Assembly: GCA_018400395.1 (NCBI GenBank)
Contig: JAGYMN010000082.1
Span: 1-5,422, forward strand
Origin: Actinomycetota bacterium
GTDB lineage: Bacteria > Actinomycetota > Humimicrobiia > Humimicrobiales > Humimicrobiaceae
Direction of reading: 5' to 3'
Length of the DNA stretch: 5,422 nt
Shown here: in pieces, positions 1 through 5,422 of the stretch
Layout: every line of letters begins with the position of its first letter
Position numbering within the stretch: the first letter of the stretch is position 1
Position numbers and translations under genes: made by a program
The notes under the pieces: generated by a model
Database searches by the model: none
What the model saw: the letters and a program-made list of their open reading frames with translations, nothing else
Told to the model about the DNA's origin: nothing

Positions 1-1
1 G

Positions 2-1051
2 ATAGACAGCCTGGAACAGGGCAGCAACTCTGCGATCAGTTCTATCCCGGGCATTATTTATAAAGATAATGAGGGGAGATATGTAGTAAACGATGATACA
101 GATATTAATATTGATCTGGATTCCCTTCCGCTTCCTGCGTGGGATATGTTCCCGGTTAAAAATTACTGGAAACTTGGATACGCTCACGGCCCCATGCATG
201 GAAATTACCTTTCAGTAATGACATCCAGGGGATGCCCATTTAATTGCTCATTTTGTGTTGTCCCTGCTATGAACAACAATAAGTGGAGGGCACGAAGCCC
301 CGAAAATGTGGTAGATGAACTTGAATCTCTCTCTGCTGAATATAATGTATCTGAATTTCATCTGGAAGATTTAAACCCTACAACAAATGAAAAAAGGATC
401 ATTGATATATGCAGGCTGATAATTGACCGCGGCCTGAAAATAACATGGAAACTTGCATCAGGAAGCAAAATTGAAACCATCAGCACAGGCACCCTGGGCC
501 TGATGAAACAGGCAGGCTGTGATTACATTTCTTTTTCACCGGAATCAGGGTCAAAAAAAATACTGAAACTTATGAACAAGCCTTTTAAACATAAATATGC
601 CCTGGAAATGACATCGGAGATGAACAGATTAAAAATCAGGTCACAGGCATGCTTTGTCCTCGGTTTTCCCGGCGAAGACAGCCGTGACCGGTTCTTAACA
701 CAAAAATATATAAAAGAGCTTACCAGGGCAGGGATAGATGAAATAGCGCTTTTTATCATGACCCCTATACCCGGGACAAAAACATTTGATCTGTTTAAAG
801 GATATTCAGATTACTCTGAACTGACTTTTGCTCCTACATGGCGGGATGATTATCCCCAGTTATGCAGGTTTAGAAATATAACATACCTGAAATTTCTATT
901 ATTCAAACTTATCTTTCATCCTGTCAAAACACTCAGGCAGCCAATTAATTTATTGAGGAAGAAGTTTGAAACAAAAAGCGAAATGAATATATACAGGCTT
1001 ATAAAAATAAAAAAGCTTGTTAAAAAATCATCCGTACGGAATAAAACATAA
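2..1051 (+). CDS. B12-binding-type radical SAM protein, 5' end missing
   Basis: The reading frame is open from the window edge to the TAA at 1049-1051 (349 visible residues), so the ATG at 146 is internal and the true start lies upstream. Visible residues 1-50 form the linker usual between a cobalamin-binding domain and a radical SAM core, ending in the typical SLPLPAWD. The [4Fe-4S] motif CPFNCSFC has cysteines at visible residues 78, 82 and 85 (codons at 233, 245 and 254). Further core signatures are FHLEDLNP, SFSPESGSKKILKLMNKP and, late in the core, TPIPGT. The family uses S-adenosylmethionine to make a 5'-deoxyadenosyl radical, and cobalamin-binding members often methylate or rearrange unactivated carbons in lipids, cofactors or natural products. 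The cobalamin domain itself is not visible, so that part is inferred. The last ~55 residues are very basic with hydrophobic patches, which suggests membrane association. Substrate unknown. It converges on the minus-strand operon with a 28-bp gap. Confidence 0.88.
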   Translation: MDSLEQGSNSAISSIPGIIYKDNEGRYVVNDDTDINIDLDSLPLPAWDMFPVKNYWKLGYAHGPMHGNYLSVMTSRGCPFNCSFCVVPAMNNNKWRARSPENVVDELESLSAEYNVSEFHLEDLNPTTNEKRIIDICRLIIDRGLKITWKLASGSKIETISTGTLGLMKQAGCDYISFSPESGSKKILKLMNKPFKHKYALEMTSEMNRLKIRSQACFVLGFPGEDSRDRFLTQKYIKELTRAGIDEIALFIMTPIPGTKTFDLFKGYSDYSELTFAPTWRDDYPQLCRFRNITYLKFLLFKLIFHPVKTLRQPINLLRKKFETKSEMNIYRLIKIKKLVKKSSVRNKT

Positions 1052-1079
1052 TTTTAAATCTAACCGTAAAATATAACAC

Positions 1080-2510
1080 TCAATCAATCACTATGTATCC
1101 ATTGAACCTTTCACGTTCAGCCTTCCATTGATTATGGGGCCTCTCCGAAATTATAAAATCAGCCGTAATAAATCCCATGTCCATGCAGTCAGGGACACCC
1201 CCGTATATCGAACCTCCCTGCCTTCCAATCGAATACAGGTTCTCGTACCTGTCAAAATATTCCATGACTGTCTCAAGATTGCCCTTGTGATAGATATCAA
1301 GAATGGGATAAGCATGGGGCAATTTTACCTGGAAATGATCTACAATATCTTCCGGCCTTACAAGACCCACCGTTTTGAGGTTTTCCACAACTCTATTGTA
1401 AAGGTCATTGACTGAAGTGCGCCAGACAGGGTCATCCAGGTGGCATGTGACTTCAAGACAGATTATTGTCCTGTCTTCCGGACACATAAATGGACTGCAG
1501 TTCTTTTGCTCAAAAAGCCGGTTAAATGCTATTTCCTTTTCAGGGAAGAAAATCCAGTTGTCACTGGTCACAAATGGCCTGTTGACAACAATATACACCA
1601 GTATTATGCTTCTTTCCTTAAGAGAAGAAAGTGCGATGCCGGTATCCTCGTCCGGAGAAGAATCCATTATATCGATAAAATCCTTTTTTGGTATAGTAGA
1701 AATGAGTACATCATCCTTGCCAATATCTTCGTATGTGCCGTCCGACCATTTTATCCTGTTTACACGTCCTTCGGCTGTCTTTATCTCTACGGGATATATG
1801 CCGCATTTTACTGTGCCGCCCAGCTCTTTAAGCTTTGCGCACATTCTGTCCGGGATCATGCCTATTCCGTATCTGGGATAAAAAAATGTCTCAGCATTAA
1901 CAACCCGCCCGGGTTTTTTCTTCAGCACAACCTCTTTAAACATCTCCTTTATATTGGGGACCCTTATACGGGTCTCCGCCAGCTCTACTCCCAGTGAATG
2001 GGATTCACCCCATATTTTCTCGGTAGTGGGTCTTACAAACATCTCATACATCACCCGGCCAAAATGTTTTATAATCCAGTCCTCATAATTATTGACTTCA
2101 GCTTTCTTACTATCCGGCGACATTATGGTAAACAGGAAATTTGAAATCACTCTGACACCCTGCCAGGGCTTCAAAACAGTAACCATCTCTTTCGGTTTTA
2201 CCGGAAAGTTTATATATTTGCCATTGACCAGGATCCTGCTCCTTTTCTTTCTCTTGATTAAATCATCCTTCAGGAGATCCTTTATTACATTCATCACATA
2301 ATCCAGATTTGAGAAAATCTTATGGGGGCCGAGATCGGTTAGAAAGCCGTTATGCCTGAATGTCCAGGCCTGTCCGCCTATATGATCCTCTTTTTCAAAA
2401 ACTTTTACATTAAAATCATTCTGTGCGAGCCTCCATGCTGCAGCAAGACCTGTAGCTCCCGCCCCCAGGACTACCGCTTTGCGTTTTTTATCTTTTGTAT
2501 TGCTGTCCAT
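1080..2510 (-). CDS. FAD-dependent oxidoreductase, HemY/UDP-galactopyranose mutase-like
   Basis: This 476-residue protein has a complete flavoprotein architecture. The N-terminal dinucleotide fold has GAGATG at residues 16-21, an acidic residue (E39) ending the second strand to bind the adenosine ribose, and GG at 45-46. Next comes the TDLGPH segment (58-63) typical of amine-oxidase-superfamily and UGM-like proteins. A helical middle part carries NYEDWIIKHFG, RPTTEKIWG and AETRI, which match the conserved 'pYxeKxWG' region of protoporphyrinogen-oxidase-like and UGM-like enzymes. The C-terminal FAD-contacting segment is GRQGGSIYGG, starting at residue 429. Such proteins are cytosolic and often sit in surface-glycan clusters, where they oxidise or rearrange sugar or isoprenoid substrates. 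True HemY or UGM function is not supported, because no haem genes or galactofuranosyltransferases are visible. The ATG lies 14 bp after the methyltransferase stop with only a weak GAAGAAG upstream, so coupled translation is likely. No terminator hairpin is seen after the TGA. Confidence 0.87.
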   Translation of the reverse strand: MDSNTKDKKRKAVVLGAGATGLAAAWRLAQNDFNVKVFEKEDHIGGQAWTFRHNGFLTDLGPHKIFSNLDYVMNVIKDLLKDDLIKRKKRSRILVNGKYINFPVKPKEMVTVLKPWQGVRVISNFLFTIMSPDSKKAEVNNYEDWIIKHFGRVMYEMFVRPTTEKIWGESHSLGVELAETRIRVPNIKEMFKEVVLKKKPGRVVNAETFFYPRYGIGMIPDRMCAKLKELGGTVKCGIYPVEIKTAEGRVNRIKWSDGTYEDIGKDDVLISTIPKKDFIDIMDSSPDEDTGIALSSLKERSIILVYIVVNRPFVTSDNWIFFPEKEIAFNRLFEQKNCSPFMCPEDRTIICLEVTCHLDDPVWRTSVNDLYNRVVENLKTVGLVRPEDIVDHFQVKLPHAYPILDIYHKGNLETVMEYFDRYENLYSIGRQGGSIYGGVPDCMDMGFITADFIISERPHNQWKAERERFNGYIVID

Positions 2511-2524
2511 ATTCTTCTTCAGTT

Positions 2525-3451
2525 TTATTTTTTTACTGCAATGACATTGGTCTGTGCTGCATAATAAGGTATGGGGATATTTCCCAGTCTCAGAACATCA
2601 AAAAAGCGTACGCTGATACCTGACAGCCTGGGGCTGTATATGCTGAGTATCTTTGAAAGATAGCCCAGGGGCAGAGTCTGCCAGTGCGGGGCAAACCGCT
2701 TTACCTCAAAGCCGGCCTTCTCCAGATATCTCCTCATGGTGTCAGGCGTAAAATAATATAGATGATTTGATAATAAAAACCACCACCGCCGCCCCATAAG
2801 TCTTGCCAGCAAACTTCCAAAATCCGGATAGTTTATAATAATCATCCCTCCCTTTTTCAGGATTCGGCTGCACTCATACAGCTCGCCGATAGGATCAGGC
2901 AGGTGCTCCAGCACATCCCACATAGTCAAAAGGTCAAATTCACCTTCCTTAAACCTGCACTGCCTTAAGGTACCTGCATAAAGCTTCTCCCCAAGATTTT
3001 TTATCCCCCATTCAACCAGCCATTTACTGGGTTCGACACCGGCTGCGTCCCATCCTGCATTCCCTGCTTCATGGACAAAGAAACCTGCCGCGCAGCCAAT
3101 ATCGAGAAGCCTTCCGGGAGGTCTGCGCCATTTTTCTATCTTTTTAACATACCTCCTGAAAGTACTCTGCCTCCCCGCAGAACCCTTTACATAGACCTCG
3201 TCTTTTGAATTCCTGTAACTGTGATCCACAATTTTAGCGCTCACCCTCGGGTTTACATAGACAAGACCGCAATTTGAACAGCGTACGATTCTCTGTGTGC
3301 CCATTATCCCCTTAGAGGCAGTCATGACTTCCAGCGGATCAAATTCTTTTACGACCGGCTCTATTAAAACCCTGTAATCTTCGGATCCGCAAAGGTTGCA
3401 CGCCACGCTTTCCCACCGGTCTTGATTTTTTATTTTATTTTCAAGATTCAA
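2525..3451 (-). CDS. Class I SAM-dependent methyltransferase with N-terminal CxxC pair
   Basis: This 308-residue protein has two domains. The N-terminal part has CNLCG (C18, C21) and CSNCGLVY (C58, C61), a probable zinc-binding four-cysteine module. It is followed by a Methyltransf_23-type Rossmann domain: motif I LLDIGCAAG (D117, G119, G123), acidic E140 ending strand 2 (GVEPS), DVLEHLPDP (179-187) after strand 4, and the late HLYYFTP (230-236) typical of this family. Relatives are common in O-antigen, capsule and other glycan clusters and methylate sugars or related metabolites; the acceptor here cannot be read. The start is TTG at 3449-3451, chosen because TAAGGA lies 7 nt before it, no ATG precedes it, and the next methionine (residue 43) would remove the first CxxC. 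It is the first gene of the minus-strand operon, 14 bp ahead of the flavoprotein gene, and is preceded by a consensus -10 box. It is probably cytosolic, with no signal peptide or clear membrane segment. Confidence 0.9.
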   Translation of the reverse strand: MNLENKIKNQDRWESVACNLCGSEDYRVLIEPVVKEFDPLEVMTASKGIMGTQRIVRCSNCGLVYVNPRVSAKIVDHSYRNSKDEVYVKGSAGRQSTFRRYVKKIEKWRRPPGRLLDIGCAAGFFVHEAGNAGWDAAGVEPSKWLVEWGIKNLGEKLYAGTLRQCRFKEGEFDLLTMWDVLEHLPDPIGELYECSRILKKGGMIIINYPDFGSLLARLMGRRWWFLLSNHLYYFTPDTMRRYLEKAGFEVKRFAPHWQTLPLGYLSKILSIYSPRLSGISVRFFDVLRLGNIPIPYYAAQTNVIAVKK

Positions 3452-3458
3452 AAATAAA

Positions 3459-3464
3459 TCCTTA
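3459..3464 (-). promoter_or_regulatory. Ribosome binding site for TTG-started methyltransferase
   Basis: On the minus strand this reads TAAGGA and ends 7 nt before the TTG at 3451-3449. The spacing is ideal, and it decides the non-ATG start because no ATG is available in frame until residue 43. Confidence 0.75.
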
Positions 3465-3487
3465 CTCTAAATTCAAAATATTATCCC

Positions 3488-3516
3488 ATTATAGTGGACT
3501 TTCCGCAAGATAAAAC
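3488..3516 (-). promoter_or_regulatory. Candidate sigma-70 promoter for the methyltransferase/flavoprotein operon
   Basis: The minus strand carries a perfect TATAAT at 3493-3488. With a 17-bp spacer, the -35 position (3516-3511) reads GTTTTA, a poor match to TTGACA. Transcription would start near 3481, giving a leader of about 30 nt that includes the TAAGGA site. In such AT-rich DNA a chance TATAAT is possible; a second one lies at 3551-3546 with no better -35. The position just upstream of the first gene makes this one the better candidate. Confidence 0.45.
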
Positions 3517-3552
3517 GCTACCCATCACTCAGTATCAAAATTCAAATTATAA

Positions 3553-3601
3553 GGTTTCTTTAAAAATAGTTTTCTGATATCATTTGTTAAGTTTAAAAAC
3601 C
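3553..3601. repeat. Imperfect inverted repeat in the divergent intergenic region
   Basis: The arm GGTTTCTTTAAA (3553-3564) is the reverse complement of TTTAAAAACC (3592-3601) except for a 2-nt bulge, so 10 pairs can form across a 27-nt loop. It encloses the candidate plus-strand extended -10 at 3575-3583. It could be a pair of operator half-sites or a cruciform, but AT-rich sequence produces such repeats by chance. Confidence 0.3.
3575..3583 (+). promoter_or_regulatory. Candidate extended -10 promoter for the DUF2723 gene
   Basis: TGATATCAT fits an extended -10 (TGn followed by TATCAT, five of six matches to TATAAT). No convincing -35 is present 16-18 bp upstream, which is acceptable for extended -10 promoters. 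Transcription would start near 3590 and leave a leader of about 90 nt before the ATG at 3679. Assigned by eye only. Confidence 0.3.
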
Positions 3602-3619
3602 TCAAAAGTATTTAAGGAT

Positions 3620-3682
3620 ATGCTCCTTTCCGGATTTAAATTTATCAACCGGTACTGGCAGGAGACCGATACTAAAAAATGA
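3620..3682 (+). CDS. Possible 20-codon leader ORF overlapping the DUF2723 start
   Basis: ATG at 3620 opens a 20-codon frame encoding MLLSGFKFINRYWQETDTKK. Its TGA (3680-3682) overlaps the ATG of the next gene in the ATGA arrangement used for translational coupling. AAGGA lies at 3614-3618, only one base before the ATG, which is too close for a good ribosome binding site. An in-frame TTG at 3584 could start a longer version, as the frame is open from 3578. The peptide resembles nothing I recognise and has no run of one amino acid that would suggest attenuation. It may be a coupling leader or a chance frame; the ATGA overlap is the only positive sign. Confidence 0.25.
   Translation: MLLSGFKFINRYWQETDTKK
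3651..3673 (+). promoter_or_regulatory. Ribosome binding site (AGGAG) in a predicted hairpin loop
   Basis: AGGAG at 3660-3664 is the only good Shine-Dalgarno match before the ATG at 3679, but it lies 14 nt away, longer than usual. It is flanked by GGTACTGG (3651-3658) and CCGATACT (3666-3673), which can pair with one A-C mismatch and two G-U pairs, placing the site in a 7-nt loop. Folding would expose the site and shorten its effective distance to the start codon. Confidence 0.4.
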
Positions 3683-5422
3683 TAAATTATGCTGATAGGA
3701 TAAAAAATATATTTCTTAAATACCGTGTACTGATATTTTCAATACTTTCATTTGCCGTACCTCTTATCATCTATATCCTGACACTGGAAAGAAAACTTGT
3801 CGGCGGCGATACCACATGGTATGCCCTTCACCTTCCCATAATGCAGGTAATGGTACCTACTGGTTATCCCGCGTTCTCAATTATAGGGAAGCTTTTTTCA
3901 ATAATACCTGCTGGTGAACTTTCTTACAGGCTGAACCTTATATCAGCGGTCTTCGGCGCTCTGACCATCCTATTCATTTTCCTTGCCGTCAATAAACTTG
4001 TTAAAAATGTGATTATAAGCTTTGCAGCTTCGCTTACTTTTGCATTTTTATTTGACTACTGGACTGTTGCAAACAGGCTTGAATTTGATACGTTAAACAG
4101 TTTTTTTATAGCCCTTATACTTTTTTCGATGTTTTTATATGCTGAAAGACCCGGAAGGAAAAAACTGTATTTTTTTGCTGCCGCACTCGGCCTGAGCCTT
4201 ACCAATCATCCGCTTGCTTTTTTTATCATGCCGGCATTTATTCTATACATAATCCTTGTAAAGCCGGGCATGTTTAAGAATTTAAAAGTGGTGTTTACAG
4301 GTATTCTATTTTTCTTAATGCCCCTCACCCTCTACGGGTGGCTTCCGATAAGATCGCTTCAGGGTTACGGGCCTGTAAATAGTGTAAGAAATTTTATTTA
4401 TTACATTACCGGCAGAAATATCGACGGGAGGGTACACGGCAGCACTTTTAACCACTGGGACATCAAAAGTTTTGCAACTGCAGGGAAACAATTTATTGAG
4501 ATAATCTACAGTAACCTGGGGCTCCTGCTTTTAATTATTGCATTACTGGGTATTATTTATCTTTTCAGGAAAAACTGGAAATTTGCCGCCTCCTCGATTT
4601 TCCTGATATTTCTCAACCTGCTGATAACGATCCTTTACCTGGGATGGATGCCTGCAAATTATACTCTGAATACTCTGATTATAATATCGATTTATATATC
4701 ATATGGATTTCTCTTTATATATGACCGGATCACCGGCTTATTTATAAAAACCGGATATGAGGGAACATATGCGCACGGCAGCTTAAAATATAAAGGCATG
4801 CCGAAAAGAATCAAGATATTCAGTTTTCTTGTAATCATTGTTTTATTTATCCTTTTCATGGCATCTCCCGCCCTTCTTGCAGCAAAAAATTATAAAAAGG
4901 CAGACCGTTCAGAACCGCTGGAAATATATAAATTCTGGAATCAGATATTTGACCACGTTGAAGACGGTTCCCTGATCTATGTAGTCTCTTCTTCGTCCAA
5001 CATAGGTGAATTTATAAACATTTATGAAAGGTCTGATAAAAAAGTGACTATCATAACCCATAAGGATGAAAGGTACACGCCGGATGATGTTGTTAAAAAT
5101 CTGGAAGAAGGCAGGAAAATATATTTTGTAAACATCGAGGAGGAGCTCATAGCTGCTTTCAATGTAAAAGATATATTAAGGTACAGGTGGGAGCGGATGG
5201 ATGAACCAATTGTGTTTTATGAATACAATGGTAAGAAAAAAGATATCGAGGTAACCCATGACTTCGAACAGAAAGATTTCAGTTTCGGAGATAAGTTTGA
5301 AATAGAATACCGTATAATAAACGATAATGATGAGGACGCAGAAATCACTTCGGTTGAGCTCTCATTATCTGATAATATTGACTTTCTCGGTGTTGATCCA
5401 TCCGGGACCATAAATCTGGAAC
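3679..5422 (+). CDS. DUF2723 (TMEM260-like) polytopic GT-C-type membrane protein, 3' end missing
   Basis: The frame is open from ATG 3679 to the window end without a stop (581 visible residues). An in-frame TAA at 3673 and the loss of membrane segment 1 with any later methionine fix the start. About eleven hydrophobic segments lie between residues 17 and 401. DUF2723 hallmarks are GGD at 42-44 in the first loop, TGYP (61-64), the segment GKLFSIIP...YRLNLISA (70-90), NRLEFDTLN (132-140), TNHPLAFFIMPAF, LPIR (222-225) and ITGR (243-246). The family has a GT-C fold; human TMEM260 is an O-mannosyltransferase, and bacterial members are thought to transfer a lipid-linked sugar on the outer face of the inner membrane. 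Residues 402-581 are soluble and probably periplasmic. They include an alpha/beta stretch (GSLIYVVSS to about residue 515), then an Ig- or CARDB/DUF11-like beta region beginning FSFGDKFEIEYRI. The usual DSGE and HPPG motifs are altered (D44-T-T-W; VPTGYP). Donor and acceptor unknown. Transcribed divergently from the methyltransferase operon. Confidence 0.85.
   Translation, partial: MINYADRIKNIFLKYRVLIFSILSFAVPLIIYILTLERKLVGGDTTWYALHLPIMQVMVPTGYPAFSIIGKLFSIIPAGELSYRLNLISAVFGALTILFIFLAVNKLVKNVIISFAASLTFAFLFDYWTVANRLEFDTLNSFFIALILFSMFLYAERPGRKKLYFFAAALGLSLTNHPLAFFIMPAFILYIILVKPGMFKNLKVVFTGILFFLMPLTLYGWLPIRSLQGYGPVNSVRNFIYYITGRNIDGRVHGSTFNHWDIKSFATAGKQFIEIIYSNLGLLLLIIALLGIIYLFRKNWKFAASSIFLIFLNLLITILYLGWMPANYTLNTLIIISIYISYGFLFIYDRITGLFIKTGYEGTYAHGSLKYKGMPKRIKIFSFLVIIVLFILFMASPALLAAKNYKKADRSEPLEIYKFWNQIFDHVEDGSLIYVVSSSSNIGEFINIYERSDKKVTIITHKDERYTPDDVVKNLEEGRKIYFVNIEEELIAAFNVKDILRYRWERMDEPIVFYEYNGKKKDIEVTHDFEQKDFSFGDKFEIEYRIINDNDEDAEITSVELSLSDNIDFLGVDPSGTINLE

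Noticed and set aside
523..759. 78-codon minus-strand open frame opposite the radical SAM core
   Set aside because: It is antisense to conserved radical SAM motifs and has no domain signature.
870..898. Inverted repeat TAGAAAT / ATTTCTA
   Set aside because: It is short, AT-rich and inside the radical SAM coding region, with no promoter or gene boundary nearby.
1052..1079. Possible bidirectional terminator between the convergent genes
   Set aside because: The 28-bp gap is AT-rich but has no GC stem or hairpin followed by a T-run on either strand.
1408..1997. Overlapping plus-strand open frames of 157 and 185 codons opposite the flavoprotein gene
   Set aside because: They lie antisense to a gene with clear FAD motifs, have no recognisable domain or good ribosome binding site, and their residue make-up looks like a shadow frame.
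3689..3703. Four-codon frame ATG CTG ATA GGA TAA just inside the DUF2723 gene
   Set aside because: It is too short to support and has no ribosome binding site of its own; it is explained by the overlapping coding frame.
5217..5411. 64-codon minus-strand open frame near the right edge
   Set aside because: It is antisense to the DUF2723 protein's C-terminal region and is Ser-rich, a typical shadow of acidic coding sequence.
1..5422. CRISPR arrays, tRNA or rRNA genes, insertion sequences, attachment sites
   Set aside because: No repeated spacer units, cloverleaf, transposase motifs or flanking terminal repeats were seen on reading both strands.

Overview
The window looks like part of a bacterial cell-envelope or glycan-modification locus. 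It contains four substantial genes, and the two outer ones are cut by the window edges. The DNA is AT-rich with many ATA, AAA and AGG codons. Recognisable Shine-Dalgarno sequences and one TTG start indicate a bacterium. The mix of genes (B12-type radical SAM protein, HemY/UGM-like flavoprotein, Zn-motif methyltransferase, DUF2723 membrane protein) is common in anaerobic or uncultured Gram-negative lineages such as Desulfobacterota, Nitrospirota or Omnitrophota. That assignment is an inference from gene content, and no marker gene is present to fix it.

Layout: (i) Positions 2-1051, plus strand, hold the radical SAM half of a probable cobalamin-binding radical SAM protein; its N-terminal B12 domain lies upstream of the window. 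(ii) Positions 3451-1080, minus strand, hold a two-gene operon. A SAM-dependent methyltransferase with an N-terminal CxxC...CxxC motif comes first, followed 14 bp later by an FAD-dependent oxidoreductase of the protoporphyrinogen-oxidase/UDP-galactopyranose-mutase-like superfamily. This operon converges on the radical SAM gene with only 28 bp between the stops. (iii) Positions 3452-3678 are a divergent regulatory region with a good minus-strand -10 box, a candidate plus-strand extended -10, an inverted repeat around it, and a possible 20-codon leader ORF. (iv) Positions 3679-5422, plus strand, hold a large polytopic membrane protein open to the window end. It matches the DUF2723 (TMEM260-like, GT-C-type) pattern and carries an added extracytoplasmic C-terminal region ending in a beta-sandwich-like segment.

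How the genes may work together (inference): the DUF2723 protein would transfer a sugar from a lipid carrier to an acceptor outside the membrane. The cytosolic methyltransferase, flavoprotein and radical SAM enzyme would tailor a sugar, lipid or other envelope precursor. None of the substrates can be read from the sequence. The most notable points are the departures of the DUF2723 protein from the family's usual first-loop motifs, its C-terminal extension, and the compact leader region before it, where a mini-ORF stop overlaps the start codon and a ribosome binding site sits in a predicted hairpin loop.
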